In this document: in pieces, positions 1 to 7,946 of the stretch
Layout: the number at the start of each line of letters is the position of its first letter
Position numbering within the stretch: position 1 is the first letter of the stretch
Assembly (NCBI GenBank): GCA_045651685.1
Contig: JAZRSV010000003.1
Coordinates: forward strand, 1 to 64,000
Length of the DNA: 64,000 nt
Reading direction: 5' to 3'
From: CAKVLS01 sp045651685
Lineage (GTDB): Bacteria; Bacillota; Clostridia; Christensenellales; UBA1242
The notes under the pieces: model-generated
Told to the model about the DNA's origin: nothing
Databases searched by the model: none
The model's input: only the letters and a program-made list of their open reading frames with translations
Position numbers and translations under genes: made by a program

Positions 1-6
1 TAATAT

Positions 7-35
7 AGTATATATTAACAAAAATTATTTTTCAA
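7..35 (-). promoter_or_regulatory. Sigma-A-type promoter reading off the left edge
   Basis: On the minus strand TTGAAA (30-35), a 17-base spacer and TATACT (7-12) form a near-consensus promoter directed out of the window. The -10 lies inside the near-palindrome at 1-17 (TAATATA-GTA-TATATTA). The gene it drives is outside the window. Confidence 0.6.
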
Positions 36-63
36 TAGTCAACGCAGATTTTTATACGAAAAT

Positions 64-104
64 TTCAAAAAAAATTGCAATTTTGACTATCAAAACTGCA
101 ATTT
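64..104 (-). terminator. Terminator of spoIIE
   Basis: Arms 72-84 and 92-104 form a 13-base stem with one mismatch and a 7-base loop. On the minus strand the stem is followed by a U run, immediately after the spoIIE stop codon. Confidence 0.7.
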
Positions 105-129
105 CAAAAATTTTGTACTTTTACTTTTT

Positions 130-2445
130 TTATTCTCTACAAAAAACTCTTGCAACAAGCACTGTCATATCATCTTTTTTTACACCATAATTTAGCTTGA
201 TAACATGCTCTAAAAGTTCGTCAGCAAAACCTTGTGGGTTGGTGTTTTGTATATTATTTATAAAATCTTTTAACTGCGATTCGTCTTCAAAAGATTCGGT
301 TATGCCATCACTTACAAGCACAACCATGTCTGTTGTATCAAGAGCCGTTTTACTTATCTTTGGTGATACATCTTGCAAAATACCCATTGGCAAAGCGCCA
401 CTTTCGACAACGCTTGTTGTATCTTTGTGTTTTATAAAACCAACACAACCACCAAGTTTGATAAAATCTGCTATACTGTTTTTTAGATCAACCACACAGA
501 TGTCAAGCGCCGAAAAGACATCGCTACTACCAATATTTAATAATTTATTAACACTAGACAAAATAATATCATTGTCAAAACCCGCTTTATAAAAATTTTC
601 TACCAGACTTATTGACAAAGTAGATGCCCTATTTGCTTTTTCTCCACTACCCATACCATCACATATTGCCATCAAATATTTGTCATCATCAAGTTTGAGT
701 ATAGAATATGTATCGCCACTAATCTCACTATCATCTTTTGTCTGATGTGCCAGGCCAAACATTATGTCATACTTTGGTGCACTTGTTAGAGTCATTACGG
801 CAAGGCCAGAAGTTTCGGCAGGTGTTATGTCTGACAATTGCATTTTGCTAGAGCAGACTTTTTGAACAGTTTTTATAATAGCCGCATTGTCGATATCGTT
901 ATTGCTCACAACAAGCGAAACTTGCGAAACATCTTTGCTTTTTTCGTACACGGCAACTTCGTTTACTGTCACATTTTTATAGGCAAGCTCTTCGGTTATT
1001 CTGTTTTCTTTTTTGTTGTCAAAAATAATTGTTGTTTTTACTTGTTGTGCCAGATTTTTTAATATTCTACTAACACCGCTTAACTGCTCTGCAATAAGTA
1101 CTCTGCTATTATCAAGATTGGCAACCGTTGTGCTATATTTTTTATAATCGGCAAGAAGTTCGTTAGTTGCTGTCACCAAGCTGTTTACTTTGCCACACCT
1201 GCTAGTTAGGTACGATGGTATATCAAGTAGTGTTATGCGGCCTTTTTCAAAACCTATGTCAACAAGCTCTTCAAAGACCTCTTGCATTTTTGTACCATAA
1301 GAGCGCATACACTTTGTTTTGTTAGGGCAATTATCACAAGACGCATTAATAAGTTCACTTATTATCATGCGCTTGGCATCTTCGATATTTAGATTGCCTT
1401 TTACTAACTTTCTAAAAACTTTGTCCATCTCAAAAAATACATCAGAAACTTGCAACAGCTGCCTACTTGTTTGTTGCTTGTTTTGGTTGATAAAGTTTTT
1501 GTAAGCGTAGTTGTTGTTAGTGCTAAAAAGCCTATTGTTTATACCTTGCAAGACCTTTGACGAAACCAACAAAAATCCCCCAAAGCCTATAGCAAGAGCA
1601 ACTATGTTAAAAAGTGAGTAGTCATAAAAAACTTCAAAATATAGTCCAAACAAAATATCTACAAACAACATCGCAACTATAGACAATATCTTAATATTAG
1701 ACTTAAACACGCCGCATACAAGCCCCATGCAACAAAATAGCGCTACATATGCAACATTTTCTGTAGCGAGCGCCACACCAAAGCCGACAACAACACCTAT
1801 CGTAGTAGTCCAATGATTAGGACAAACATATGTAGCAAATAGCAATATAAGCGCAGCAAACAGTCTAACAAAATCTGCATAGTACAAGTTAATATTAGCA
1901 AGGCCACAAAAAATGCCCATAATAATTAACGCCCCACAAACCCCCTCGTCTACATTAAGTGATAAATTGTAGTTTCGCCTAGCAAAAGCTCTATAAAAAA
2001 CAGTGCAAGCAATAGTAAAAACAGCATTTAACAAAAAGTGTAAAAAAGCATATATATAACCTTGAGAATTTACTATTAAATACATCTCTCCTAGGCAGCA
2101 AAGAGCAACATAAAAAACAACAAATGGCATTGATATTTTTATATTAGTTTTTTTATGCAACACACATAGCAAAACAACTACGCCGCAGCATATACCACTA
2201 ACAACAATATTAGCTATACTAATTTTGCTCAAAGCGCTCGCTACAAAATAAGCACCTGTTATTTTCAAATAATTTTTTAAGCTAAAGGCAAGTGCGAGAT
2301 AAAGGCCCAACTTAAACGGTTGCAACCCATCACCTATTTTTGCTATGCACAATATCCAAAATATAACTGCAAGCCCAACATACTTTGCTGCGGCAATATA
2401 TGTCGCCATGCCAATATAACTTTTACTTTTAGCAATACTATTCAT
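130..2445 (-). CDS. spoIIE: Stage II sporulation protein E (membrane PP2C-type serine phosphatase)
   Basis: SpoIIE dephosphorylates the anti-anti-sigma factor SpoIIAA in the forespore and so releases sigma-F; it also associates with the polar septum. The 771 residues show the family layout. About ten hydrophobic segments fill residues 15-300. A central soluble region carries a Cys cluster (CDNCPNKTKC). The C-terminal PP2C/SpoIIE phosphatase domain (about 560-770) has the metal-binding motifs SGDTYS, CDGMGSGEKA, SDGITE and DDMTVLV. The length is close to the usual 800-830. The ATG is preceded by AGGGAG. It stands alone between terminators, downstream of the HIT gene and in the same neighbourhood as yabP-yabQ-divIC, as in Bacillus. 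No convincing Spo0A box was seen upstream. Function follows from family membership and context; the phosphatase motifs are seen directly. Confidence 0.93.
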   Translation of the reverse strand: MNSIAKSKSYIGMATYIAAAKYVGLAVIFWILCIAKIGDGLQPFKLGLYLALAFSLKNYLKITGAYFVASALSKISIANIVVSGICCGVVVLLCVLHKKTNIKISMPFVVFYVALCCLGEMYLIVNSQGYIYAFLHFLLNAVFTIACTVFYRAFARRNYNLSLNVDEGVCGALIIMGIFCGLANINLYYADFVRLFAALILLFATYVCPNHWTTTIGVVVGFGVALATENVAYVALFCCMGLVCGVFKSNIKILSIVAMLFVDILFGLYFEVFYDYSLFNIVALAIGFGGFLLVSSKVLQGINNRLFSTNNNYAYKNFINQNKQQTSRQLLQVSDVFFEMDKVFRKLVKGNLNIEDAKRMIISELINASCDNCPNKTKCMRSYGTKMQEVFEELVDIGFEKGRITLLDIPSYLTSRCGKVNSLVTATNELLADYKKYSTTVANLDNSRVLIAEQLSGVSRILKNLAQQVKTTIIFDNKKENRITEELAYKNVTVNEVAVYEKSKDVSQVSLVVSNNDIDNAAIIKTVQKVCSSKMQLSDITPAETSGLAVMTLTSAPKYDIMFGLAHQTKDDSEISGDTYSILKLDDDKYLMAICDGMGSGEKANRASTLSISLVENFYKAGFDNDIILSSVNKLLNIGSSDVFSALDICVVDLKNSIADFIKLGGCVGFIKHKDTTSVVESGALPMGILQDVSPKISKTALDTTDMVVLVSDGITESFEDESQLKDFINNIQNTNPQGFADELLEHVIKLNYGVKKDDMTVLVARVFCRE

Positions 2446-2502
2446 ATCTTTTTCTCCCTAAAAAACAACTATAAAAAGTATAACTAACTATCGGCATAAA
2501 AT

Positions 2503-2537
2503 AAAAAAACTACAAAGGTCTTACTTTGTAGTTTTTT
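2503..2537 (-). terminator. Terminator between the HIT gene and spoIIE
   Basis: Perfect 14-base arms at 2504-2517 and 2524-2537 enclose a 6-base loop. The A/T ends supply a U tract in both directions; it lies just after the HIT stop. Confidence 0.8.
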
Positions 2538-2574
2538 GAATAAAAATCGCATTAACTAAAATATATTGTCGCAA

Positions 2575-2979
2575 TTAATCAAGTTTAAGATTTTTGCATT
2601 GCTCGTCTAACGCAGTTGGTTCTTTGCCAAGATTTGGAAAAGTATGTTTGCCATCGTTGTTTTTTCTAGGCAAGATATGAAAGTGTAAGTGAAATACACT
2701 TTGTTCTGCCGCTTTACCACTAGCGTTAAGAATATTAACCCCATCAAAGCCACAGTTATTAACATAATGATTAGCAACTGTTTGTACAGCTTGCATTGTT
2801 TTGTTTAGATATTCTTTGTCACAATCCAAAACATTTTCATAGTGTTGTTTTGGTATAACCAAAGTATGACCATAGGTATCTTGTGAGATATCCAAAAAAG
2901 CATACGCATAGTCATCTTCATAAATTTTGTAAGAAGGAATTTCACCTTTTATAATTTTGCAAAATATACAATCACACAT
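2575..2979 (-). CDS. HIT family nucleotide-binding hydrolase
   Basis: A 134-residue histidine triad protein, a likely nucleoside phosphoramidate or dinucleotide hydrolase of the Hit/HinT branch. The triad H97-x-H99-x-H101 (HLHFHI) is intact, with the QSVFHLHFH context typical of bacterial members. The N-terminal CDCIFC and the later histidine (H80 region) fit the zinc site many Firmicute Hit proteins carry. The start has AGGAG upstream and lies inside the 3' end of the transporter gene (8-base overlap), so the two are probably translated from one message. The exact substrate cannot be told from sequence. Confidence 0.9.
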   Translation of the reverse strand: MCDCIFCKIIKGEIPSYKIYEDDYAYAFLDISQDTYGHTLVIPKQHYENVLDCDKEYLNKTMQAVQTVANHYVNNCGFDGVNILNASGKAAEQSVFHLHFHILPRKNNDGKHTFPNLGKEPTALDEQCKNLKLD

Positions 2980-4099
2980 TTTCTTTTTCTCCTAATATTT
3001 TTTTACAACACACTGCCACACATACTGCACTACCTATGCCTACAACAAACTGGCCTATCAAACTAGGAAAAGCAAAGTATGGCAAAAACATAATATCTTT
3101 TGCAGATAATATAAAAACATCTCTATAACTCATACCATCAAACTCGTATTGGTCATGAGCAACTTTTTTTACAAATGTACCAAACATCGGTACAAATAAT
3201 AATGGAAAACTAATAGCAATAACACAGCTACATATATACAATACAATGGCATTTTTTACTACAAGCATTATTATGCTACCAGCAATTAAACAAGCAACAC
3301 TTATTATACAACTCAAAAAAGAATAACCTTTTTTTACTAATCGTTTTGCAAGCAAGTTGGCAACAATTTTGCATACTTCTATCAGCGCCATAACAATAGC
3401 AACTGCTTCGAAAGTTAATTTTTCTATATACAAATACAGTGGCACAATAACATCTAATATAGACTGAAATATTGCAAATGCCATATGAAAAATATTGTAA
3501 GTTTTGTAAGAAGATTTGTCTACTTGTGGTGGGGTTGCTGTTATGTTGAGATAAGCAAACTTAAGCAAGTTATAACCATACATAATTGGTATCGCAGAAG
3601 ATATATAAAGTACACCACCCACAATAGCAAGCAACAAAACAGAATTTTTGTAGCTAGAACCCAAAACATAACCACTCAAAAGCACAAATATAAGTTTGCC
3701 AACATTGGTAGCTATCTGAAACTTTGCTACATTAACCTTTTTGTCAGTAAAGGCAAATAACAAATTAAGTGGTACCGAGTACAACACTTGAGCAAAACTA
3801 GCAAGCAATGCGATTATAATACACATCCACCATGTGGTAGGTAGCGCCAACAAAAACTGCAAAGTAATGAGTGGTACTGTGTGTAGTATCATCGCAATGA
3901 CACCATATTTTTGCAAAAACTTTTTGAGTGCCCAGTTAAGAAAACCACACAAAGCATAATATACATTAAGGTAAAGCATAACCATGTACATATTGCCGCT
4001 ATTTTTTAATATAATTAAAGGAATAAAGGCCTTTACCATACTATCGGCAAAAGCTTTTATTAATTTATGATAAAAAATAAGATTAGTGCGATTTTTCAT
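2972..4099 (-). CDS. Major facilitator-like membrane transporter
   Basis: 375 residues with about 10-12 hydrophobic helices and short cytoplasmic loops, in the pattern of the major facilitator superfamily. No substrate-specific motif is recognised. Its helix spacing and several short stretches resemble the 404-residue protein at 24920-26134, so the two may be distant paralogues. The ATG has no Shine-Dalgarno sequence. A strong promoter (4112-4140) would start transcription only about five bases upstream, suggesting a leaderless message. It overlaps the HIT gene by 8 bases. Confidence 0.7.
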   Translation of the reverse strand: MKNRTNLIFYHKLIKAFADSMVKAFIPLIILKNSGNMYMVMLYLNVYYALCGFLNWALKKFLQKYGVIAMILHTVPLITLQFLLALPTTWWMCIIIALLASFAQVLYSVPLNLLFAFTDKKVNVAKFQIATNVGKLIFVLLSGYVLGSSYKNSVLLLAIVGGVLYISSAIPIMYGYNLLKFAYLNITATPPQVDKSSYKTYNIFHMAFAIFQSILDVIVPLYLYIEKLTFEAVAIVMALIEVCKIVANLLAKRLVKKGYSFLSCIISVACLIAGSIIMLVVKNAIVLYICSCVIAISFPLLFVPMFGTFVKKVAHDQYEFDGMSYRDVFILSAKDIMFLPYFAFPSLIGQFVVGIGSAVCVAVCCKKILGEKENV

Positions 4100-4111
4100 A
4101 AGTACACAATA

Positions 4112-4140
4112 ATATTATCAAAATTTTTAATTTTTATCAA
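4112..4140 (-). promoter_or_regulatory. Promoter of the transporter-HIT operon (leaderless)
   Basis: TTGATA (4135-4140), a 17-base spacer and TAATAT (4112-4117) on the minus strand. Only 12 bases separate the -10 box from the ATG and none resembles a ribosome binding site. Confidence 0.65.
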
Positions 4141-4214
4141 ACAAAGTTAATATACAAGTGTTTTTTAGTTGTTTTAATTTTGTTTTTATAATAAACTATA
4201 AATAGGAGATTATT

Positions 4215-4589
4215 ATGAAAAAGCTTAGTAAATTTTTTGCATTAACTATTATGTGTTTGATGACTAGTGTTGTGCTTTTTGGTTGCACCACTACAATAGA
4301 CACTAGCACTATTATTGGTACATGGGTAAATAATGATGCTATGTATACTCAAATACAATTTATCCAAGACTCTAAAGAAGGCGAATCTCTTAGTGGCAGA
4401 ATTAGCTATTATATCAAAGGCGACCCAGAGCCAAAACAAACAGCATTTTGGCAAAAGGCTGAAAACAAATACAACATCGACTTTGGTGGCAGTTCGGCAT
4501 ATCTTGCAGAGCTAAAAAATGGTCAAATGATTTTGACAGAGCCAACATCTGGTACATCTTGGGAGTATGTAAAAAAATACAACAACTAA
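4215..4589 (+). CDS. Small secreted lipoprotein, unknown function
   Basis: A 124-residue predicted lipoprotein. The N-terminus MKKLSKF, a hydrophobic stretch and lipobox LFGC place the lipidated cysteine at position 24. The mature part is about 100 residues, begins with a Thr-rich linker, and has a GTW(V)...F...G...Y alternation with several Gly-Ser-Gly turns. This resembles a small lipocalin-like or beta-barrel fold (GTW motif near residue 36), but that is inference. AGGAG precedes the ATG and TATAAT lies about 25 bases upstream. It is monocistronic, closed by a strong terminator. The function is unknown. Confidence 0.8.
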   Translation: MKKLSKFFALTIMCLMTSVVLFGCTTTIDTSTIIGTWVNNDAMYTQIQFIQDSKEGESLSGRISYYIKGDPEPKQTAFWQKAENKYNIDFGGSSAYLAELKNGQMILTEPTSGTSWEYVKKYNN

Positions 4590-4600
4590 CTTAATAAATA

Positions 4601-4632
4601 AAAAGCACTCTATGCATATAGAGTGCTTTTTT
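4601..4632 (+). terminator. Terminator of the small lipoprotein gene
   Basis: GCACTCTAT and ATAGAGTGC arms with a 4-base loop followed by TTTTTT. Confidence 0.85.
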
Positions 4633-4652
4633 GTTATGACAAGCAAAAACAA

Positions 4653-4679
4653 AAAAAGACCCAAACTAATGGGTCTTTG
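4653..4679 (-). terminator. Terminator of the tRNA operon
   Basis: AAAGACCC and GGGTCTTT arms enclose an 8-base loop; a U run follows on the minus strand, directly after tRNA-Met. Confidence 0.8.
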
Positions 4680-4683
4680 TTTT

Positions 4684-4760
4684 TGGTAGCGGCGGTAGGA
4701 GTCGAACCTACGACCTTTCGGGTATGAACCGAACGCTATAACCAACTAAGCTACGCCGCC
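4684..4760 (-). tRNA. tRNA-Met (CAT), elongator
   Basis: A 77-base cloverleaf with acceptor GGCGGCG/CGCCGCT (G1-U72 wobble), anticodon loop TTCATAC, T arm GTAGG-TTCGACT-CCTAC and encoded CCA (4684-4686). The anticodon stem TTCGG/CCGAA lacks the three G-C pairs of an initiator, so this is the elongator. A CAT-anticodon tRNA-Ile2 is less likely because the body matches known Firmicute tRNA-Met(e). Confidence 0.95.
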
Positions 4761-4763
4761 AAA

Positions 4764-4838
4764 TGGTGATCCCAAGGAGAGTCGAACTCCTCACTTCGCC
4801 GTGAAAGGGCGATGTCTTAACCGATTGACCATGGGACC
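4764..4838 (-). tRNA. tRNA-Glu (TTC)
   Basis: A 75-base cloverleaf with acceptor GGTCCCA/TGGGATC, anticodon loop CTTTCAC (anticodon TTC), a standard T loop TTCGACT and encoded CCA (4764-4766). It lies 3 bases upstream of tRNA-Met in the same transcript. Confidence 0.95.
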
Positions 4839-4876
4839 AAATATATAAAAACTTATCTTTTGTAAAAAATAAGTAA

Positions 4877-4953
<77 letters not shown>

Positions 4954-4982
4954 ATATGGCCTAAAAATCACTAGGCTTTGTT

Positions 4983-5011
4983 ATTGTATATGAAAAAAAA
5001 ATATTTGTCAA
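4983..5011 (-). promoter_or_regulatory. Promoter of the tRNA operon
   Basis: TTGACA (5006-5011), 17 bases, TACAAT (4983-4988) on the minus strand, about 30 bases before tRNA-fMet. The leader contains a small GCCTA/TAGGC stem that could aid processing. Confidence 0.8.
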
Positions 5012-5021
5012 TAGTTTAATC

Positions 5022-5056
5022 AAAAAAAACTATTTTTTTTGTAAAATAGTTTTTTG
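5022..5056 (-). terminator. Terminator of the yabP-yabQ-divIC operon
   Basis: Arms AAAAAACTATTTT (5024-5036) and AAAATAGTTTTTT (5043-5055). It is AT-rich but long and U-flanked, 9 bases after the divIC stop. Confidence 0.7.
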
Positions 5057-5064
5057 ACCAAATT

Positions 5065-5337
5065 TTATTCAAAAATAACATCAGAATCTTTGTTGTATCC
5101 TTGAGATCTGTACATGTCTGCTATCGCTTGTGAATTGCTAAAATAATCTATTTGACTCTCTACATCGGCAGTATATTCGTTAATATATGCAACGCTCTTG
5201 TCAAGAGATCTTTTTTGATGCTTTAGTCTTGCAAGGGAAACAAATTGTATTGTAAGGCCGATAAGCATAGCGCAAAAAATAACAATTGCACCAACTGTAA
5301 CCAACTTTACTATTGTCTTAAGTTTGTTTTCGGTCAT
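5065..5337 (-). CDS. divIC: Septum formation initiator family protein (DivIC/FtsB type)
   Basis: A 90-residue bitopic division protein: a short basic N-terminus, one transmembrane helix (about 12-33), then a heptad-patterned coiled coil (about 34-70) with short C-terminal tail. DivIC works with FtsL and FtsQ/DivIB in the septal complex. The sequence alone would only give FtsB/DivIC/FtsL-like. The place immediately after yabP-yabQ, as in Bacillus, supports DivIC. Its start overlaps the yabQ 3' end by 20 bases, so expression is probably coupled, with extra vegetative transcription likely because division needs it outside sporulation. Confidence 0.85.
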   Translation of the reverse strand: MTENKLKTIVKLVTVGAIVIFCAMLIGLTIQFVSLARLKHQKRSLDKSVAYINEYTADVESQIDYFSNSQAIADMYRSQGYNKDSDVIFE

Positions 5338-5677
5338 AGCATCGTCCTTTTTTTAACAATTTTCTACCTTGATTATAAATAAAATTTATTAACTTGGCAA
5401 CTAAAAAACCTATAGTTGTTCGCTCTAACCAAAAAGCAAATAAATAACTTATTAACAAAAAAACTCTAAATTGGCCATAATTACAATAATTTATACCAAA
5501 AAAGAATGCAAAAACCAATATAATGCCAAATACAATATCACAACAAATTGTTATAGCAATATTGCTCAAAAGTATTTTTCGCACACATACACATATCTCA
5601 TAAACTATGCCAACCAATAAGCCAACATAAATCATAAAGATACAGCTATTGCCCAAAATGCTAGAAGAAAATAACAT
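5318..5677 (-). CDS. yabQ: Spore cortex biosynthesis protein YabQ
   Basis: A 119-residue membrane protein with three to four hydrophobic helices and a basic C-terminal tail, as in the YabQ family, which acts in the mother cell for spore cortex formation. It is shorter than Bacillus YabQ (about 210) but typical for Clostridia. Its ATG overlaps the yabP stop (TAATG). The call rests on the hydrophobic pattern, which includes the characteristic start with small residues and GxxxGxxYE-like segment (GLLVGIVYEI), and on the yabP-yabQ-divIC order. Confidence 0.82.
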   Translation of the reverse strand: MLFSSSILGNSCIFMIYVGLLVGIVYEICVCVRKILLSNIAITICCDIVFGIILVFAFFFGINYCNYGQFRVFLLISYLFAFWLERTTIGFLVAKLINFIYNQGRKLLKKGRCYDRKQT

Positions 5678-5967
5678 TACTTAAACATCTTTCTAAACAA
5701 ATTTTGTTTTTTGCCCATGCTATATTTTATAGAGTTAACTACCCCTTCTAAAACAATAATACCTTGTTCTACATCCAACTTTGACACATGCAAATTAGCA
5801 CCTTCGATACACATTTTGTCACTAGACACAATTAGATGCACACAAGTTTCGTTGGCACCCAATACTTTTTCGACCCCTGTTATTGCGAGGTTGTTGCGAT
5901 TGATAAGTGTAAGTCTACTCTCTGCAAAGTTGTTGTTTGATTGATTTTGTTGTGGTTGTTCTGCCAT
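5677..5967 (-). CDS. yabP: Sporulation protein YabP (YabP/YqfC family)
   Basis: A 96-residue soluble protein of the YabP/YqfC family. The core from residue 18 (LTLINRNNLAITGVEKV) through S-D-K-M-C-I-E-G-A-N-L-H-V to LEGVVNSIKYS matches the conserved beta-rich family domain. It is a mother-cell sporulation factor of unknown biochemical role. The N-terminal 16 residues are Gln/Asn-rich. AGGAGG precedes the ATG and a sigma-E-like promoter lies just upstream (5993-6021). It is first in the yabP-yabQ-divIC operon. Confidence 0.9.
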   Translation of the reverse strand: MAEQPQQNQSNNNFAESRLTLINRNNLAITGVEKVLGANETCVHLIVSSDKMCIEGANLHVSKLDVEQGIIVLEGVVNSIKYSMGKKQNLFRKMFK

Positions 5968-5992
5968 AAATACCTCCTGATATACTTATCAT

Positions 5993-6021
5993 ATACTATG
6001 GCAAAACATGTTTTTTTATGA
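5993..6021 (-). promoter_or_regulatory. Sigma-E-like sporulation promoter of yabP
   Basis: On the minus strand TCATAAA (6015-6021), a 14-base spacer and CATAGTAT (5993-6000) fit the Bacillus sigma-E pattern KMATATT-N14/15-CATACAHT at the core positions. The transcript would start about 20 bases before the yabP AGGAGG site. Confidence 0.6.
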
Positions 6022-6025
6022 CAAA

Positions 6026-6056
6026 AAAATTGGAGAAATTATCCCCAACTTTTTGT
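6026..6056 (-). terminator. Possible weak terminator after the sugar isomerase-like gene
   Basis: AAAAATTGG and CCAACTTTTT arms enclose a long loop, 25 bases after the stop of the upstream minus-strand gene. Only about 9 imperfect pairs, so the call is tentative. Confidence 0.4.
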
Positions 6057-6080
6057 TTTTGCATTTATTTTTTATAAAAA

Positions 6081-6863
6081 TTACATTTTATCATACATTT
6101 TTGCTAGTTTTTTTGCATTTTTTACTGCTTTTTTTACAAAATTTTCGCCAGAAACTTTTTTGTACTTTTCGTCACCCATGGCAACTTCTAAAATAATTGG
6201 TCCATTATAACCAGTATTTTTTATCTTGGCAAGTACATTGTCCCAGTCAATATTGCCGTCAAAAGGTATCATATGTCTATCTTTTTTGCCATCGTTGTCA
6301 TGTATGTGCAAGCAGGCAAATTTGCCTTTGTACTTTTCAAAGTTAAATGTATCACTAGTAAAAGCATGGTCATGGCCACTATCATAACACACTTGCAAAT
6401 TGTCGTTTTTTATGTTGTCAAAAATATAATCAAAATAATCAGGCTTGCGTGAATTTTCTATAGCCAAAATTATGTTGAACTTTTGGGCATAATTAGCAAG
6501 TGCTTGAAAGCGCTTGATACCTATAAGACTTTTTGGCGGTGGATTTTGTCCTTTGGTTGCATGAAGTATCGCAATAGGTATGTTGTATTTGCTTATTTGT
6601 TTGATATGTTTTTGAAATGTTTTTAGTAGTTTATCACCCTTTTTGCCTTCTTGCCAGAAGTCATTAATATCCAAAAACTCAAGGTGTGCCATATGAATGT
6701 TTAGATTTAACTTTTTGCAATACCTTACTCTTGCAATATTTTCTTTTTTGTTATATGACCACCAGACAAAAACTTTTTTTACATCATTGCTCGCAATAAT
6801 CGACAATGAAGTTTTGTCATCTATATCATATGATATAGAACCATACAAAGCAATATCTGTCAT
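6081..6863 (-). CDS. Sugar phosphate isomerase/epimerase-like TIM-barrel protein
   Basis: 260 residues of the xylose-isomerase-like AP-endonuclease-2 superfamily fold. Metal-site segments are visible: ILAIENSRKP (Glu), VCYDSGHDHAF (Asp/His), CLHIHDND (His) and PIILEVAMG (Glu). Such enzymes isomerise or epimerise sugars; the substrate cannot be inferred. It follows tsaD by 13 bases as the last gene of marR-cysS-tsaD, an unusual place for a sugar enzyme. The C-terminus is strongly basic (KKAVKNAKKLAK). Confidence 0.8.
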   Translation of the reverse strand: MTDIALYGSISYDIDDKTSLSIIASNDVKKVFVWWSYNKKENIARVRYCKKLNLNIHMAHLEFLDINDFWQEGKKGDKLLKTFQKHIKQISKYNIPIAILHATKGQNPPPKSLIGIKRFQALANYAQKFNIILAIENSRKPDYFDYIFDNIKNDNLQVCYDSGHDHAFTSDTFNFEKYKGKFACLHIHDNDGKKDRHMIPFDGNIDWDNVLAKIKNTGYNGPIILEVAMGDEKYKKVSGENFVKKAVKNAKKLAKMYDKM

Positions 6864-6876
6864 AAAAAACCTACCT

Positions 6877-7935
6877 TTATGTTGAAAGTTTTAAGTTTGG
6901 ACACACTGACAAATCAAGATCGCTTATGCCATCGCCATTTATCAAATTATAATATCCCATACATGCTATCATAGCAGCATTGTCTGTACATAATTTTATA
7001 GGAGGAACATAAACTTCTATACGATCATGTCTACCTAATTCTTCTATTTTTTGTCTCAAATAACTATTAGCTGCTACACCACCTGCTACACACAATTTTT
7101 TCAAACCATATGTTTTGCATGCCAAAACTGCTTTTTGCGCTAGACTATCAACAGCTTGTGTTTGAAATGAGCAACAAATATCTGCGGCATTTAGTTCTTG
7201 ATTGTTTTGTCTTTGCTTGTGTACATAGTTGATAACAGCTGTTTTTAAGCCGCTATAACTAACATCAAATGATTTTTTTAGTATATCGTTGCAAAAAGTA
7301 ATATTATCATTGCCTTCTTTTGCAAGTTTGTCTATTTTTGGACCACCAGGATATTCTAATCCCAACACTCTTGCTACCTTATCATATGCTTCGCCAATAG
7401 CATCATCTAGAGTGCTACCGATATGGGTTTGGTGCAAATAATCATCTACTCTTACTATTGCAGTATGACCACCACTAACTATAAGTCCTATGTATGGTGG
7501 TTGCAAATCAGGATAAGCAATATAATTAGCTGCAAGGTGGCCTTTGATGTGATTTACTTTGATAAGTGGTATATTAAGCGCATATGCAAGAGCTTTTGCA
7601 TAGCTAACACCTACCATAAGTGCACCAATAAGGCCTGCGCCATATGTCACTGCTATTGCATCTATTTGTGACAGATCTAACTTTGCTTGCATAAGTGCTT
7701 CGTCAAGAACATTGTTGATAGCCTCGACATGGTTGCGCGATGCAACCTCTGGTACTACGCCACCAAAACGCTTATGAATGTCTATTTGGCTAGAGATAAC
7801 ATTGCTCAAAACTTCTCTACCGTTGCGTACGATAGATATAGAAGTTTCGTCACAACTACTCTCTATACCCAAAACATATATGTTAGATTTGTCTTGTAGA
7901 CTTTCTAATTTTTGTTTTACTCTATCTTTATACAT
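6877..7935 (-). CDS. tsaD: tRNA N6-adenosine threonylcarbamoyltransferase TsaD
   Basis: TsaD transfers the threonylcarbamoyl group to A37 of ANN-decoding tRNAs together with TsaB, TsaE and the TsaC product. The 352 residues have the Kae1/Qri7 layout: GIESSCDET near residue 23, GGVVPEVASRNH, the metal-binding H-x3-H (NHIKGH) and LIVSGGHT. Length is normal. AGGAAA precedes the ATG. It is 11 bases downstream of cysS and probably cotranscribed, joining two tRNA functions. Confidence 0.96.
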   Translation of the reverse strand: MYKDRVKQKLESLQDKSNIYVLGIESSCDETSISIVRNGREVLSNVISSQIDIHKRFGGVVPEVASRNHVEAINNVLDEALMQAKLDLSQIDAIAVTYGAGLIGALMVGVSYAKALAYALNIPLIKVNHIKGHLAANYIAYPDLQPPYIGLIVSGGHTAIVRVDDYLHQTHIGSTLDDAIGEAYDKVARVLGLEYPGGPKIDKLAKEGNDNITFCNDILKKSFDVSYSGLKTAVINYVHKQRQNNQELNAADICCSFQTQAVDSLAQKAVLACKTYGLKKLCVAGGVAANSYLRQKIEELGRHDRIEVYVPPIKLCTDNAAMIACMGYYNLINGDGISDLDLSVCPNLKLST

Positions 7936-7946
7936 GTTTTTTCCTA

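Noticed and set aside
1..63. A coding region at the left edge
   Set aside because: Only AT-rich sequence with a promoter-like element and palindrome; no frame with a ribosome site.
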